Assembly: GCA_019218445.1 (NCBI GenBank)
Contig: JAHUUM010000012.1
Location: 1 to 64,000, forward strand
Direction of reading: 5' to 3'
Length of the DNA: 64,000 nt
Source of the DNA: Weeksellaceae bacterium TAE3-ERU29
Lineage (GTDB): Bacteria; Bacteroidota; Bacteroidia; Flavobacteriales; Weeksellaceae
The notes beneath the pieces are model-generated. The model saw only the letters and a program-made list of their open reading frames with translations, had not been told where the DNA came from and did no database searches. Below, in pieces: positions 1 to 7,366 of this stretch. Position 1 is the stretch's first letter. The number at the start of each line of letters is the position of its first letter. Both the position numbers and the translations under genes were made by a program.

Positions 1-28
1 TAATTAAAAGTCATAATGCACAACGGGT
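1..28. mobile_element. End of an insertion element, IS982-type terminus (partial)
   Basis: Bases 15-28 read AATGCACAACGGGT, identical to the terminal inverted repeat of the complete 184-bp element at 16451-16634. The match continues inward for four more bases (18 bp in all). The rest of the element lies left of the window, so I cannot tell whether it is a full insertion sequence or another MITE. The outward terminus ACCCGTTGTGCA resembles ends I associate with the IS982 family; that assignment is from memory. It interrupts the gene at 11-298. Confidence 0.7.
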
Positions 29-298
29 TTCTATAATTAAATCAAATTCCGAAAATTGAATAAAAACATCTGGTTCTACATAGTTTTTATTGGTTGTTTT
101 TTCTGCCCCCCATTTATTCCAAAAACTGATAAAATCTATATCTCCGGATAACTTAGGTAAATTAGAACTATCATTACAAGCATTTTTTAAAATATCCCAA
201 AATAATTCAGAAGGCAAATATTTTAATAAGCCTATAATTGTTGAGGTTATTTCATCTTCTCTTGAATTTATTTTGTTATTTAAAATGTTCTCTAACAT
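11..298 (-). pseudogene. PD-(D/E)XK-like gene truncated by an insertion element
   Basis: A 95-residue minus-strand frame starting at ATG 296-298. It has a helical N-terminus and then P-D-V-F-I at residues 76-80 and F-D-L-I-I-E at 85-90. This resembles the start of a PD-(D/E)XK nuclease core (D77, E90, with a Lys expected two residues after the Glu). The coding sequence runs into the element terminus immediately after E90, so residues T-R-C-A-L and the stop come from the element. The catalytic Lys and the rest of the domain are lost. The family is inferred from the motif only. Confidence 0.6.
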
Positions 299-324
299 AT
301 TGATTCAAATATAGACATATAATA

Positions 325-1164
325 TTATTTTTCCAAAGTAAAAACCGTAATTTCAGGACGGACATTAAAGCGAATTTGCCGAGAATGCCCCAATGCTCGG
401 TTGATATACAAAGTTCTACCGTCTTGTAAATCAACTTCTCCCGAAGTGTATTTTTTGTTTTTTACGGGAAGGATAGGCGGTGGCAAAAATGGCGGTTTGC
501 ATTGTCCTCCGTGCGTATGTCCCGATAAAATCCAACCTTGATAATGATTCCAAATAGGCAAATCACAAACATCGGGATTATGGCATAAAACCAAATTGGC
601 TTTATTTTCATCATACAAATTCATCACTTTTTCGGGGTGGAAATTCGTTCCCCAAAAATCATCTATACCGATGAAATTGAGTCCGTTTTTTTCTTTTTGT
701 TCGTTTCTTAATACCGAAATTCCCGCATTTTCCAATATATCTGAAATGGTATCGGCAACGTCATTCTCCAACCAATTTTTACCATAATCGTGATTGCCCA
801 ATACCGCAAAAGTGCCTAATTTTCCTTTTACGGCATGTGTTAAAACTTTGGATAATTGCTTAAATTGTTGCTCATTTTCATAACTGACGTAATCACCCGT
901 ATAAACCACAAAATCAGGATTAAAGACTTTTGCTTTTTCAAAAGAATCAATAATAAATTGATAATCAAATCGGTTGCCGACGTGAATATCACTTATTTGT
1001 ATCAAAGTTTTGTATATCAGGTGATTAGGAAGATTTTTAATCGGCATTTTCTTTCTGACAAATTCCAACCAAAAAGGCTCGACTTTCCAAGTGTATAATC
1101 CCGTTATTATTCCCAAACCAAGTGTGCCGAGAATACTATTTTTTATGAATTTTCGTCTGTTCAT
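325..1164 (-). CDS. Metallophosphoesterase with Tat-like signal (YkuE/YaeI type)
   Basis: A 279-residue calcineurin-like phosphoesterase, probably on the outer face of the inner membrane. The N-terminus M-N-R-R-K-F-I-K followed by a hydrophobic stretch looks like a twin-arginine signal or anchor. The dimetal motifs appear in the expected order: D-I-H near residue 59, G-D-Y near 89, G-N-H-D near 121, C-H-N-P and finally S-G-H-T-H-G-G-Q. Related proteins hydrolyse phosphodiester or pyrophosphate bonds, for example of UDP-sugars or lipid intermediates; the substrate here is unknown. It is followed upstream by tandem repeats and appears to be a single-gene unit. Confidence 0.85.
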   Translation of the reverse strand: MNRRKFIKNSILGTLGLGIITGLYTWKVEPFWLEFVRKKMPIKNLPNHLIYKTLIQISDIHVGNRFDYQFIIDSFEKAKVFNPDFVVYTGDYVSYENEQQFKQLSKVLTHAVKGKLGTFAVLGNHDYGKNWLENDVADTISDILENAGISVLRNEQKEKNGLNFIGIDDFWGTNFHPEKVMNLYDENKANLVLCHNPDVCDLPIWNHYQGWILSGHTHGGQCKPPFLPPPILPVKNKKYTSGEVDLQDGRTLYINRALGHSRQIRFNVRPEITVFTLEK

Positions 1165-1178
1165 TTTTTCAAATTTAT

Positions 1179-1349
1179 GTCGGACGCCGACAGCGAATTT
1201 ATATCATTACGTTACAAGCGAGTGCGATCTTGAAAGTCGGACGCCGACAGCGAATTTATATCATTGCGTCATAAGCGAGTGAGACCCTGAAAGTCGGACG
1301 CCGACAGCGAATTTATATCATTGTGTCATAAACGAGTGCGACCCTGAAA
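1179..1349. repeat. Three tandem 57-bp repeats
   Basis: Three direct copies start at 1179, 1236 and 1293 with exact 57-bp spacing. Each begins GTCGGACGCCGACAGCGAAT and ends near GACCCTGAAA. The copies differ at scattered positions (for example ACGTTACAAG, GCGTCATAAG, GTGTCATAAA). GTCGGACGCCGAC is itself a near-palindrome. The array sits just upstream of the metallophosphoesterase start, so it could affect its expression. Confidence 0.9.
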
Positions 1350-1415
1350 TAAATTCAGGGTGCACTCACTTGTACAATCGAAGCGTGTCATTCTGAACTT
1401 GTTTCAGAATCGCAT
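1342..1415. repeat. Two REP-like hairpin repeats
   Basis: CCCTGAA-N5-TTCAGGG at 1342-1360 and GTCATTCTGAA-CTTG-TTTCAGAAT at 1387-1409 are short dyads. They belong to a dispersed family also seen at 6872-6992 and 22907-22936. The first merges into the last 57-bp tandem copy. Similar hairpins are common between genes in flavobacterial genomes. Confidence 0.75.
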
Positions 1416-1443
1416 TATTCACATATATTTTAATTCTTCATTT

Positions 1444-2802
1444 TTAATTAATTATATAACAATCATAACATCGCTTATACGGACAGAAATATTCGTATAA
1501 ACTTCCACCTAAATACAAAGTAGGGTTTTCCTTTTTTTGTAAATTATAATATTTCATCTCTAAATTATTTTCTTTCATATAATTATAAATGGTTTCGTGA
1601 GCATAATCAATTTGGTAGAAATAATCAGTATCCACTTTGTCCACCGCGATATTATACTTCATAATTACCCAACCCCAATTTATGGGAATGATGAAAATTA
1701 GAAATAAATACAGCGAAATCGTCATTTTTTGAATGAGAAACCAATTCGTTTTGTTGTGATGAATTTTTCGGAAAGTAAAAAACAATCCGACACCACATAA
1801 CAATAAAAATGCATATACGCCCAATCTTTTGTAAGTCAGTCCCATTAGATAAATATATTCCGAGTTTTTAAGGAAAGTCAGTAAAACTAAAATCGAGTTG
1901 AGTGCCACCCAAATTTTAGCATAATTTCCTATCTTTTTGTGTAATTGAGAGGCGGAAGTATCTCGCTGAAAATAAAACATTATCAAGCAAATAGCCAATA
2001 AAATAGAGCCAATAACGGCATATACCCGCTCGTGGACATTTTGGCTAATGGTTTCGGTACTGTCGGTAATGAAAAAATTTTCGTATCCGTAAATAAAGAT
2101 AAAAATCAGCAATAAAATATTCAATAAAGTAAAGGTAACTTTGGCACTTTCCAACAAAAGTGGATTGCTCGTTTTGGGCTGATTGGAAAAGGTATTTTGC
2201 ATTGGAAATTCGTAAATCACCCCTTTTTTATTAAGTGAAAAGGTAATAAACGGATACAAAAAGCTCATTCCTAAAATACTCAACCAGAATATGGTAGCAA
2301 AACTGATGTCGATTTCCCAGTATAAAATAGATTCCAAAATGTCACTTGCCCCCATATAAGCGAGTAAGAAAATAATTAAAATAGCAATAGGCAAAATATA
2401 CACAATCAGTATTTTATCGGTTTTTATAGAAGATTTGTCAACTTTGCCAAATTGGAAAAATCGAGGGAATGAAAGTAAATAATTGAGGGGTATGAGTAAC
2501 AGTGATTTTATCCATTTTAAATGTGGGTCAAAAGCGAAGTATGCCAACAAATGAAACGAGATTAAAATTCCTAAAAAGCTCGAAAAATCGACATAATACA
2601 TCGAGCTGAAACACGAGAGTATATAACCGATTGCCACGATTTTGTAATTCCACGACTTGCGGAATGTTTCTCGGTTGAAAATAATGTGAGCCACGCCCAC
2701 CAACAAGAAAAATAAACCTAAATTCAACCCAATACCTAAATTGTAAAACAATAGGTTAAACAAAATAAGGCTCGCTACTAAGTAAATGATTTTTTTATCC
2801 AT
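1444..2802 (-). CDS. DUF4173/DUF4153-type polytopic membrane protein
   Basis: A 452-residue protein with about eleven hydrophobic segments. The C-terminal portion has the features I associate with DUF4173: V-H-E-R-V-Y-A, L-T-Y-K-R-L-G-V-Y and a soluble tail beginning near Y-N-I-A-V-D-K-V-D-T-D-Y. The biochemical function is unknown for the family. Its upstream region carries the palindrome at 2816-2838, shared with the regulator operon at 6173-6790, so both are probably controlled by the winged-helix protein at 5884-6171. An accessory array now separates it from that regulator. Confidence 0.8.
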   Translation of the reverse strand: MDKKIIYLVASLILFNLLFYNLGIGLNLGLFFLLVGVAHIIFNRETFRKSWNYKIVAIGYILSCFSSMYYVDFSSFLGILISFHLLAYFAFDPHLKWIKSLLLIPLNYLLSFPRFFQFGKVDKSSIKTDKILIVYILPIAILIIFLLAYMGASDILESILYWEIDISFATIFWLSILGMSFLYPFITFSLNKKGVIYEFPMQNTFSNQPKTSNPLLLESAKVTFTLLNILLLIFIFIYGYENFFITDSTETISQNVHERVYAVIGSILLAICLIMFYFQRDTSASQLHKKIGNYAKIWVALNSILVLLTFLKNSEYIYLMGLTYKRLGVYAFLLLCGVGLFFTFRKIHHNKTNWFLIQKMTISLYLFLIFIIPINWGWVIMKYNIAVDKVDTDYFYQIDYAHETIYNYMKENNLEMKYYNLQKKENPTLYLGGSLYEYFCPYKRCYDCYIIN

Positions 2803-2815
2803 AATTTTAATTTTT

Positions 2816-2838
2816 AAAGTACTTTGCGTTTCAAAGTT
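2816..2838. promoter_or_regulatory. Putative operator shared with 6806-6828
   Basis: On the minus strand this contains ACTTTG-AAACG-CAAAGT followed by ACTTT, an inverted repeat with 6-bp arms and a 5-bp spacer, 13 bases upstream of the DUF4173 start. The same palindrome with the same flanks occurs before the membrane-protein gene at 6173-6790. Two copies before two related units suggest an operator for the HTH protein at 5884-6171. That link is inference. Confidence 0.6.
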
Positions 2839-2878
2839 TAGGTTTAAATTTTTTTAGTTTTGTTATTAAAAGTATTTT

Positions 2879-3820
2879 TTAATCTCGCTCATAAATGTGT
2901 AATACATTCTCACTATCTAAAATATAAATCTTGTCTTCTGTTACAACAGGGGCTCCAATCTGAACTCCTTCTTTTATATCTAACTTTTCTTCCTTTATAA
3001 TTTCTTTTTTGTTTATATCTATCACCCCTATACTACCTTCTTTAAAAATAGAATAGTACAAATAATCATCTTTTATAGTAAACAAACCTCCCGTTACATC
3101 TCTTTTGTAATTTGGAAAACTTTTTTCATATACCCCTCCTTTTGTAATATCTATCTCTAAATAGGTATTATCTCCAAAAGAGTTTGAGGCAAAACCATAT
3201 AATTTATTTGCTTGTTGCCGATAGTTAATTAAACCTACTGCAACTTTATATAAAATATTACCGGTTTGTAAATCTAAACCAACTAATGTAGTGTGAGCTT
3301 TATCATCTTTTTCTATAAATACTAATATATCTTCATAAGTATATAAATTTCCTTCTATCTTTCTACCCTCAGGGCAAGTGTATGACCATAAGGAAGCACC
3401 TGTTTGGATATCTATTTTTGAAAATTTACTCTTTTGAAATAAAAGCAAATTATTGTAACTAACATTATATGTTAATCTACTATCTTTCCATAATTCTTTT
3501 TTTTCCTTAGTGACCAATTTATAATATTTTTCCGTTCTAGAAATACGATGATATACTAAAAAATATTCATCAATAGGCTCAATGCATGATGAAGGTTTAT
3601 AATTAAATATTTCTTGCACTGTTCCATCAGATAATACTTCAAATAAAATATTATCTTCATAAAAAAATATGCTATTTTTAAATGTAAATAAAATTGTGTC
3701 TACGGGAATATCCGTTTGTTTTCCATTCATATAGCATATCTCATCTATATCATAGAAAATTAAACCATTTACAGTCCTTAAATAGGTGCAATTTTTTATT
3801 TCTTTAAATTTATTCATCAT
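2879..3820 (-). CDS. Beta-propeller-like protein, copy 1 of a duplicated pair
   Basis: A 313-residue protein without signal peptide or membrane segment. Residues from about 140 onward contain W-S-Y-T-C-P-x-G-R-K-I-E-G-N-L and G-L-D-L-Q-T-G-N-I-L-Y-K-V, typical of PQQ/WD-like propeller blades. The last ~175 residues are almost identical to the neighbouring gene at 3898-4860, while the first ~135 are unrelated. The pair therefore shares a C-terminal module joined to different N-termini. The 3' ends differ by a one-base shift, giving E-R-D versus E-R-D-F. Function unknown; comparable arrays sometimes hold immunity genes, but no toxin is visible here. Confidence 0.7.
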   Translation of the reverse strand: MMNKFKEIKNCTYLRTVNGLIFYDIDEICYMNGKQTDIPVDTILFTFKNSIFFYEDNILFEVLSDGTVQEIFNYKPSSCIEPIDEYFLVYHRISRTEKYYKLVTKEKKELWKDSRLTYNVSYNNLLLFQKSKFSKIDIQTGASLWSYTCPEGRKIEGNLYTYEDILVFIEKDDKAHTTLVGLDLQTGNILYKVAVGLINYRQQANKLYGFASNSFGDNTYLEIDITKGGVYEKSFPNYKRDVTGGLFTIKDDYLYYSIFKEGSIGVIDINKKEIIKEEKLDIKEGVQIGAPVVTEDKIYILDSENVLHIYERD

Positions 3821-3876
3821 TTTACATCAAATATTTCTTTTAATCGTTCCTTTATTTCTTTTTTCATCAAAAGCCT
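3817..3876 (-). pseudogene. Short orphan gene tail
   Basis: A 20-residue open frame ending E-R-L-K-E-I-F-D-V-K lies between the two propeller genes and overlaps the ATG of the downstream one. It looks like the 3' end of a lost gene. The intergenic string TACATCAAATATTT occurs both here and at 5404-5417. Confidence 0.3.
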
Positions 3877-3897
3877 ATTTTATTTGACTGAATAAGT

Positions 3898-4860
3898 TTA
3901 AAAATCTCGCTCATAAATGTGTAATACATTCTCACTATCTAAAATATAAATTTTGTCTTCTGTTACAACAGGGGCTCCAATCTGAACTCCTTCTTTTATA
4001 TCTAATTTTTCTTCCCTTATAATTTCTTTTTTGTTTATATCTATCACTCCTATACTACCTTCTTTAAAAATAGAATAGTACAAATAATCATCTTTTATAG
4101 TAAACAAACCTCCCGTTACATCTCTTTTGTAATTTGGAAAACTTTTTTCACATACCTCGCCTTTTGTAATATCTATCTCTAAATAGGTATTATCTCCAAA
4201 AGAGTTTGAGGCAAAACCATATAGTTTATTTGCTTGTTGCCTATAGTTAATTAAACCTACTGCAACTTTATATAAAATATTACCGGTTTGTAAATCTAAA
4301 CCAACTAATGTAGTGTGAGCTTTATCATCTTTTTCTATAAATACCAATATACCTTCATAAGTATATAAATTTCCTTCTATCTTTCTACCCTTAGGGCAAG
4401 TGTATGACCATAAAAACTTATCTTCTATTATATCATGATAAACTTCTATTTCTGTTGGGGCATAATCGTTGAAAACTATCCTATAATCTAATCCTAAAAA
4501 AACTCCTATAAAATAATCATATACTATCAATTCTTTTGAATCTCTATATATAGACAAGAATTCATCATCATTATCATTCTCCCAACGAACAGAAAAATAA
4601 TGAGTATTAGGAATTCTACTTACTGCAATCACATCTTCTTTTTCTATCCTTGTTAAATGACTAAAGCTATTATCATAAACATCAACTTGTGTTTTTTGAA
4701 TATCACAAAAACTACCATTTTCTAGTATAATATATGCCTCTCCTTTAAATATAAATTTTCTATCCTCTATATATAAACTTCCATCTGTTTTTTTTAATAT
4801 CAATTTATTTTTATATAAATCAAAACTTCTTATATCACTAATGACTTCAATTTTTTTCAT
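3898..4860 (-). CDS. Beta-propeller-like protein, copy 2 of a duplicated pair
   Basis: A 320-residue soluble protein sharing its last ~175 residues with the gene at 2879-3820, with only a handful of substitutions. The N-terminal ~140 residues are distinct, with several short beta-rich segments. The near-identity of the shared part at DNA level indicates recent duplication or gene conversion. No catalytic motif is recognised. The gene is preceded by a short tail of a duplicated regulator gene (4868-4905) and two unrelated small genes, making this a mosaic accessory locus. Confidence 0.7.
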   Translation of the reverse strand: MKKIEVISDIRSFDLYKNKLILKKTDGSLYIEDRKFIFKGEAYIILENGSFCDIQKTQVDVYDNSFSHLTRIEKEDVIAVSRIPNTHYFSVRWENDNDDEFLSIYRDSKELIVYDYFIGVFLGLDYRIVFNDYAPTEIEVYHDIIEDKFLWSYTCPKGRKIEGNLYTYEGILVFIEKDDKAHTTLVGLDLQTGNILYKVAVGLINYRQQANKLYGFASNSFGDNTYLEIDITKGEVCEKSFPNYKRDVTGGLFTIKDDYLYYSIFKEGSIGVIDINKKEIIREEKLDIKEGVQIGAPVVTEDKIYILDSENVLHIYERDF

Positions 4861-4867
4861 AATGTTA

Positions 4868-4905
4868 ATCTATTACTTTAACAATTCCTCCAACGCATTT
4901 AAGTT
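4868..4905 (-). pseudogene. 3' remnant of a regulator-like gene
   Basis: The minus strand reads N-L-N-A-L-E-E-L-L-K-stop, matching the last residues of the winged-helix regulator at 5884-6171 (H-L-N-A-L-E-E-L-L-K-stop). An 18-bp identical core, CCTCCAACGCATTTAAGT, is shared. The interval between the two copies holds the small genes at 4955 and 5403. This may be a partial target duplication or a decayed paralogue. Confidence 0.5.
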
Positions 4906-4954
4906 TTGCAAACGAAGTTTTATTTTCTTTAAATACACAATCCTAATATCTAAC

Positions 4955-5329
4955 TTATACCTCTGTTTTAAATTGATTATCTATTTTTTCAATTATTTCC
5001 CAATCAAAATTATTTGATACATCATTAGCCATATCGTCCAAGAGTATCCCAATTTGTTGTTCTATTCCTGTATCATAACCATTAATTTTGCTATAATCAT
5101 AATAAAATTTTTTGAACCAATAATACCTATTTATGTAAACTTCATTAATACTTAAATTCTTGTGTTCTAAATGAGTTAAAAACAAGTACACTTGAAAATC
5201 TTCAGACCAATTATTGTCTGAAAAAACTAAATCTTTATTATACGAATACTCATTAATAAGTTTTTCTAAAGTTCCTTTTCTATCCAAATATCCAAAAAAG
5301 GATTTATCAATTAACTTATAATTTTTCAT
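4955..5329 (-). CDS. Hypothetical protein, 124 aa
   Basis: A small soluble acidic protein rich in aromatic residues (Y-Y-W-F-K-K-F-Y-Y-D-Y in the middle), predicted mostly helical. No family recognised. It sits in the accessory array between the regulator at 5884 and the duplicated propeller genes, on the same strand. Its AT content is higher than that of flanking core genes. Size and context would fit an immunity or orphan accessory protein, but nothing in the sequence proves it. Confidence 0.55.
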   Translation of the reverse strand: MKNYKLIDKSFFGYLDRKGTLEKLINEYSYNKDLVFSDNNWSEDFQVYLFLTHLEHKNLSINEVYINRYYWFKKFYYDYSKINGYDTGIEQQIGILLDDMANDVSNNFDWEIIEKIDNQFKTEV

Positions 5330-5402
5330 TTCTATTAGTTATCACTATATTATTGTTCAATTTTATATGATTAGCTTTTCCTATTTTCACAATGTTAATC
5401 TA

Positions 5403-5768
5403 TTACATCAAATATTTTTTTTCAATCAAATTTAGAACTTCTGAGATAAAGAAATAAACTCGTTCTTTCTTATTTTCTGTATATCCATTTGCTTCTAAGA
5501 GTTTATCATCTATTGATAAAATTTTTAATAAAGTAGGCTCAAAAACCTTACTTTTAAGTTGGTTCAAATCTTCAATCAAAATAGAATAGACAATATCATT
5601 TGTTAGAAATTTTTCCTGAATAACTTTTATCTTCTCCGCTTTACTTTTCAAACTAGAATTCAATAAATATGAGTCCAGTTTCCATTCAGGTAAGCTTTCT
5701 AACTTTTCTGTGGATTCAGTTAGTATTTCACCTAAGTAGTCTTGATACAATTTTTTTAATCTTTCCAT
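5403..5768 (-). CDS. Hypothetical protein, 121 aa
   Basis: A small, highly charged, probably all-helical protein (M-E-R-L-K-K-L-Y-Q-D-Y at the start, L-I-E-K-K-Y-L-M at the end). It has no signal peptide or membrane segment and no recognised family. The 15-bp intergenic string AATGTTAATCTATTA occurs both before the copy-2 propeller gene (4861-4875) and after this gene (5391-5405), another sign of cassette-like shuffling in this array. Confidence 0.55.
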   Translation of the reverse strand: MERLKKLYQDYLGEILTESTEKLESLPEWKLDSYLLNSSLKSKAEKIKVIQEKFLTNDIVYSILIEDLNQLKSKVFEPTLLKILSIDDKLLEANGYTENKKERVYFFISEVLNLIEKKYLM

Positions 5769-5792
5769 AATGCAGAAGCTATGCTTTTAGTC

Positions 5793-5880
5793 ATTGAAGG
5801 TATTCTTTGCTGATTTAATTTCTTTTAAATATTTTTCAAAATCTATTTTTATAAAGTTTTGATTGTTTATTTTCCATTTC
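5793..5880 (-). pseudogene. Short gene tail next to the regulator
   Basis: An open frame without a start codon ends K-Y-L-K-E-I-K-S-A-K-N-T-F-N-D-stop and abuts the regulator's stop codon at 5884. It resembles the end of a small helical protein whose beginning has been lost. It probably marks the right boundary of the accessory array. Confidence 0.35.
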
Positions 5881-5883
5881 CTA

Positions 5884-6171
5884 CTACTTCAATAACTCCT
5901 CCAACGCATTTAAGTGATTTTGAAAAGCCTTTCGTCCTTTTTCGGTAATTTGAAACGAGGTTTTGGGTTTTCTGCCGACAAATTCCTTTTTCATTTCTAT
6001 ATATCCGTTTTTTTCTAAGGCTTTGTTGTGACTGCTTAAATTTCCATCGGTTAAGTCCAAAAGCTCTTTCAGCTCGTTGAAATCCACCCATTCATTGACT
6101 ATCAAAACGGACATTATTCCCAAACGAACTCTACTTTCAAAATCTTTGTTTAAACCGTCTATCAATCCCAT
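5884..6171 (-). CDS. Winged-helix transcriptional regulator (HTH_34/ArsR-MarR-like)
   Basis: A 95-residue single-domain DNA-binding protein. The central stretch V-D-F-N-E-L-K-E-L-L-D-L-T-D-G-N-L-S-S-H forms the helix-turn-helix. K-N-G-Y-I-E-M-K-K followed by K-T-S-F-Q-I-T-E-K-G-R forms the wing. It has no metal-binding cysteines. It starts one base after the stop of the membrane-protein gene 6173-6790, so the two are co-transcribed. The palindrome at 6806-6828 and its twin at 2816-2838 are the best candidates for its binding sites. Inducer unknown. Confidence 0.85.
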   Translation of the reverse strand: MGLIDGLNKDFESRVRLGIMSVLIVNEWVDFNELKELLDLTDGNLSSHNKALEKNGYIEMKKEFVGRKPKTSFQITEKGRKAFQNHLNALEELLK

Positions 6172-6172
6172 T

Positions 6173-6790
6173 TTAGCGGTATTTTTTGTACATAATCATT
6201 CCGTAAACGATATGCAGAACGCCAAAGCCAATCGCCCACGCTACCAATCCGAACCCTAAGAAAAAAGCGGAAAATATACCTAAAATCACTTCACAAATCC
6301 CCAACCAAAAGACATCGCCAAAAGTATATTTTGAGGCATTGATAAGTGCCAATCCATAAAAAATTAAAGTCGCGGGAGCTAAGAAAACAAAGGCGTTATG
6401 ATACATCAAAGCCAAACAAAACAATCCGCCCGCAACCAACGGAACAGCAAAATGTTTAACTACATTTTTGGTAGTAGTATTCCAAACTTTAAGGTTGAGT
6501 TTTTTACTTTTGTTTACGGTAAAATAAATCCCGAAACCAATCGCCAATACCAAAATAACCAGAGCGGTTGCCAATAAATTTATTACCAATTCTCTCGGAA
6601 AAACACGAGGATAATTGTGTGAGCTAAAATAATCAATATCGTATTTTTTCATTTGAAAATAAGCGAATATCGCTCCGCCCAAAGCCAATAACCCCGCTAC
6701 AACTCCGCTCAATCCGTTAAGGGAAATAAACCGAGAGGAACGCTCCATCATCGAGCGAATGTGCTGTAAATCATCTTTTGGATTTTTCAT
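6173..6790 (-). CDS. Conserved membrane protein paired with HTH regulator
   Basis: A 205-residue protein with about six transmembrane segments after a short soluble N-terminus (K-D-D-L-Q-H-I-R-S-M-M-E-R-S-S-R-F). I know this architecture as a conserved Bacteroidetes membrane protein usually encoded with a winged-helix regulator and a DUF4153/4173 protein; its function is undefined. The start is supported by the operator-like palindrome 16-38 bases upstream. First gene of the operon with the regulator at 5884-6171. Confidence 0.75.
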   Translation of the reverse strand: MKNPKDDLQHIRSMMERSSRFISLNGLSGVVAGLLALGGAIFAYFQMKKYDIDYFSSHNYPRVFPRELVINLLATALVILVLAIGFGIYFTVNKSKKLNLKVWNTTTKNVVKHFAVPLVAGGLFCLALMYHNAFVFLAPATLIFYGLALINASKYTFGDVFWLGICEVILGIFSAFFLGFGLVAWAIGFGVLHIVYGMIMYKKYR

Positions 6791-6805
6791 TATATTTTAG
6801 TTTTA

Positions 6806-6828
6806 AAAGTACTTTGAGTTGCAAAGTT
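6806..6828. promoter_or_regulatory. Putative operator shared with 2816-2838
   Basis: On the minus strand this contains ACTTTG-CAACT-CAAAGT plus ACTTT. Outside the spacer it matches the site before the DUF4173 gene, and its distance to the start codon is nearly the same (16 versus 14 bases). This is a likely autoregulatory site for the downstream winged-helix protein. Confidence 0.6.
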
Positions 6829-6871
6829 ATGTTTTTTATTTGGATTAGGAAATGTTTTTGAGGGATTTTTT

Positions 6872-6992
6872 GTCACCCTGAATTTATTTCAGGGTCGCAT
6901 GCATCTGTTACATTCCTACTTGATGAGATACTGAAACAAGTTCAGTATGACAGGAAAAAATTTGTTTCCCTGAATTTATTTCAGGGTCTCAT
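6872..6992. repeat. Cluster of three REP-like hairpins
   Basis: GTCACCCTGAA-TTTAT-TTCAGGGT at 6872-6895, ATACTGAA-ACAAG-TTCAGTAT at 6928-6948 in opposite orientation, and CCCTGAA-TTTAT-TTCAGGG at 6968-6986. All fit the pattern GTCAnnCTGAA...TTCAGnnTCTCAT and form strong short hairpins. They lie between the operon at 6173-6790 and the convergently oriented end of the DUF3817 gene region. Confidence 0.75.
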
Positions 6993-7025
6993 CTGTTTTG
7001 CGAGATAATTAAATCCTAAGAATAG

Positions 7026-7352
7026 TTATTTATTATTCATTTTTTTCTCTACCAAATCTTTTTCAACCCAAAAAGTAGCAAAAGGGAAAAATGCGGCTAA
7101 TGCAGCAAACACTAAATCTTCATCATCCCAATTTAATGGTTTTTTCACAAAATAGAGTAGAGCTAAATACCATGTAAACATAGCTCCGTGTAATGTGCCA
7201 ATAGGAATCATTTGCCACCAAATTCCCCATTGATATTTTATAGGCATCGCAATTAAATAAAGTAAAATACACGTTATTCCTTCGGCAACACAAGCATATT
7301 TAAATTGCTTTATTAATTTATTCTCCGGTATATTTTTTAGATAATTCAGCAT
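7026..7352 (-). CDS. DUF3817 small membrane protein
   Basis: A 108-residue integral membrane protein with three hydrophobic segments. It carries A-E-G-I-T-C-I-L-L-Y near the N-terminus and P-I-G-T-L-H-G-A-M-F-T-W-Y in the middle, which are the signature stretches of DUF3817. Family function is unknown. It is encoded 14 bases downstream of the TIGR02117 gene on the same strand, so the two are probably one transcript. Confidence 0.85.
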   Translation of the reverse strand: MLNYLKNIPENKLIKQFKYACVAEGITCILLYLIAMPIKYQWGIWWQMIPIGTLHGAMFTWYLALLYFVKKPLNWDDEDLVFAALAAFFPFATFWVEKDLVEKKMNNK

Positions 7353-7366
7353 ATTGCAAAAATAGC

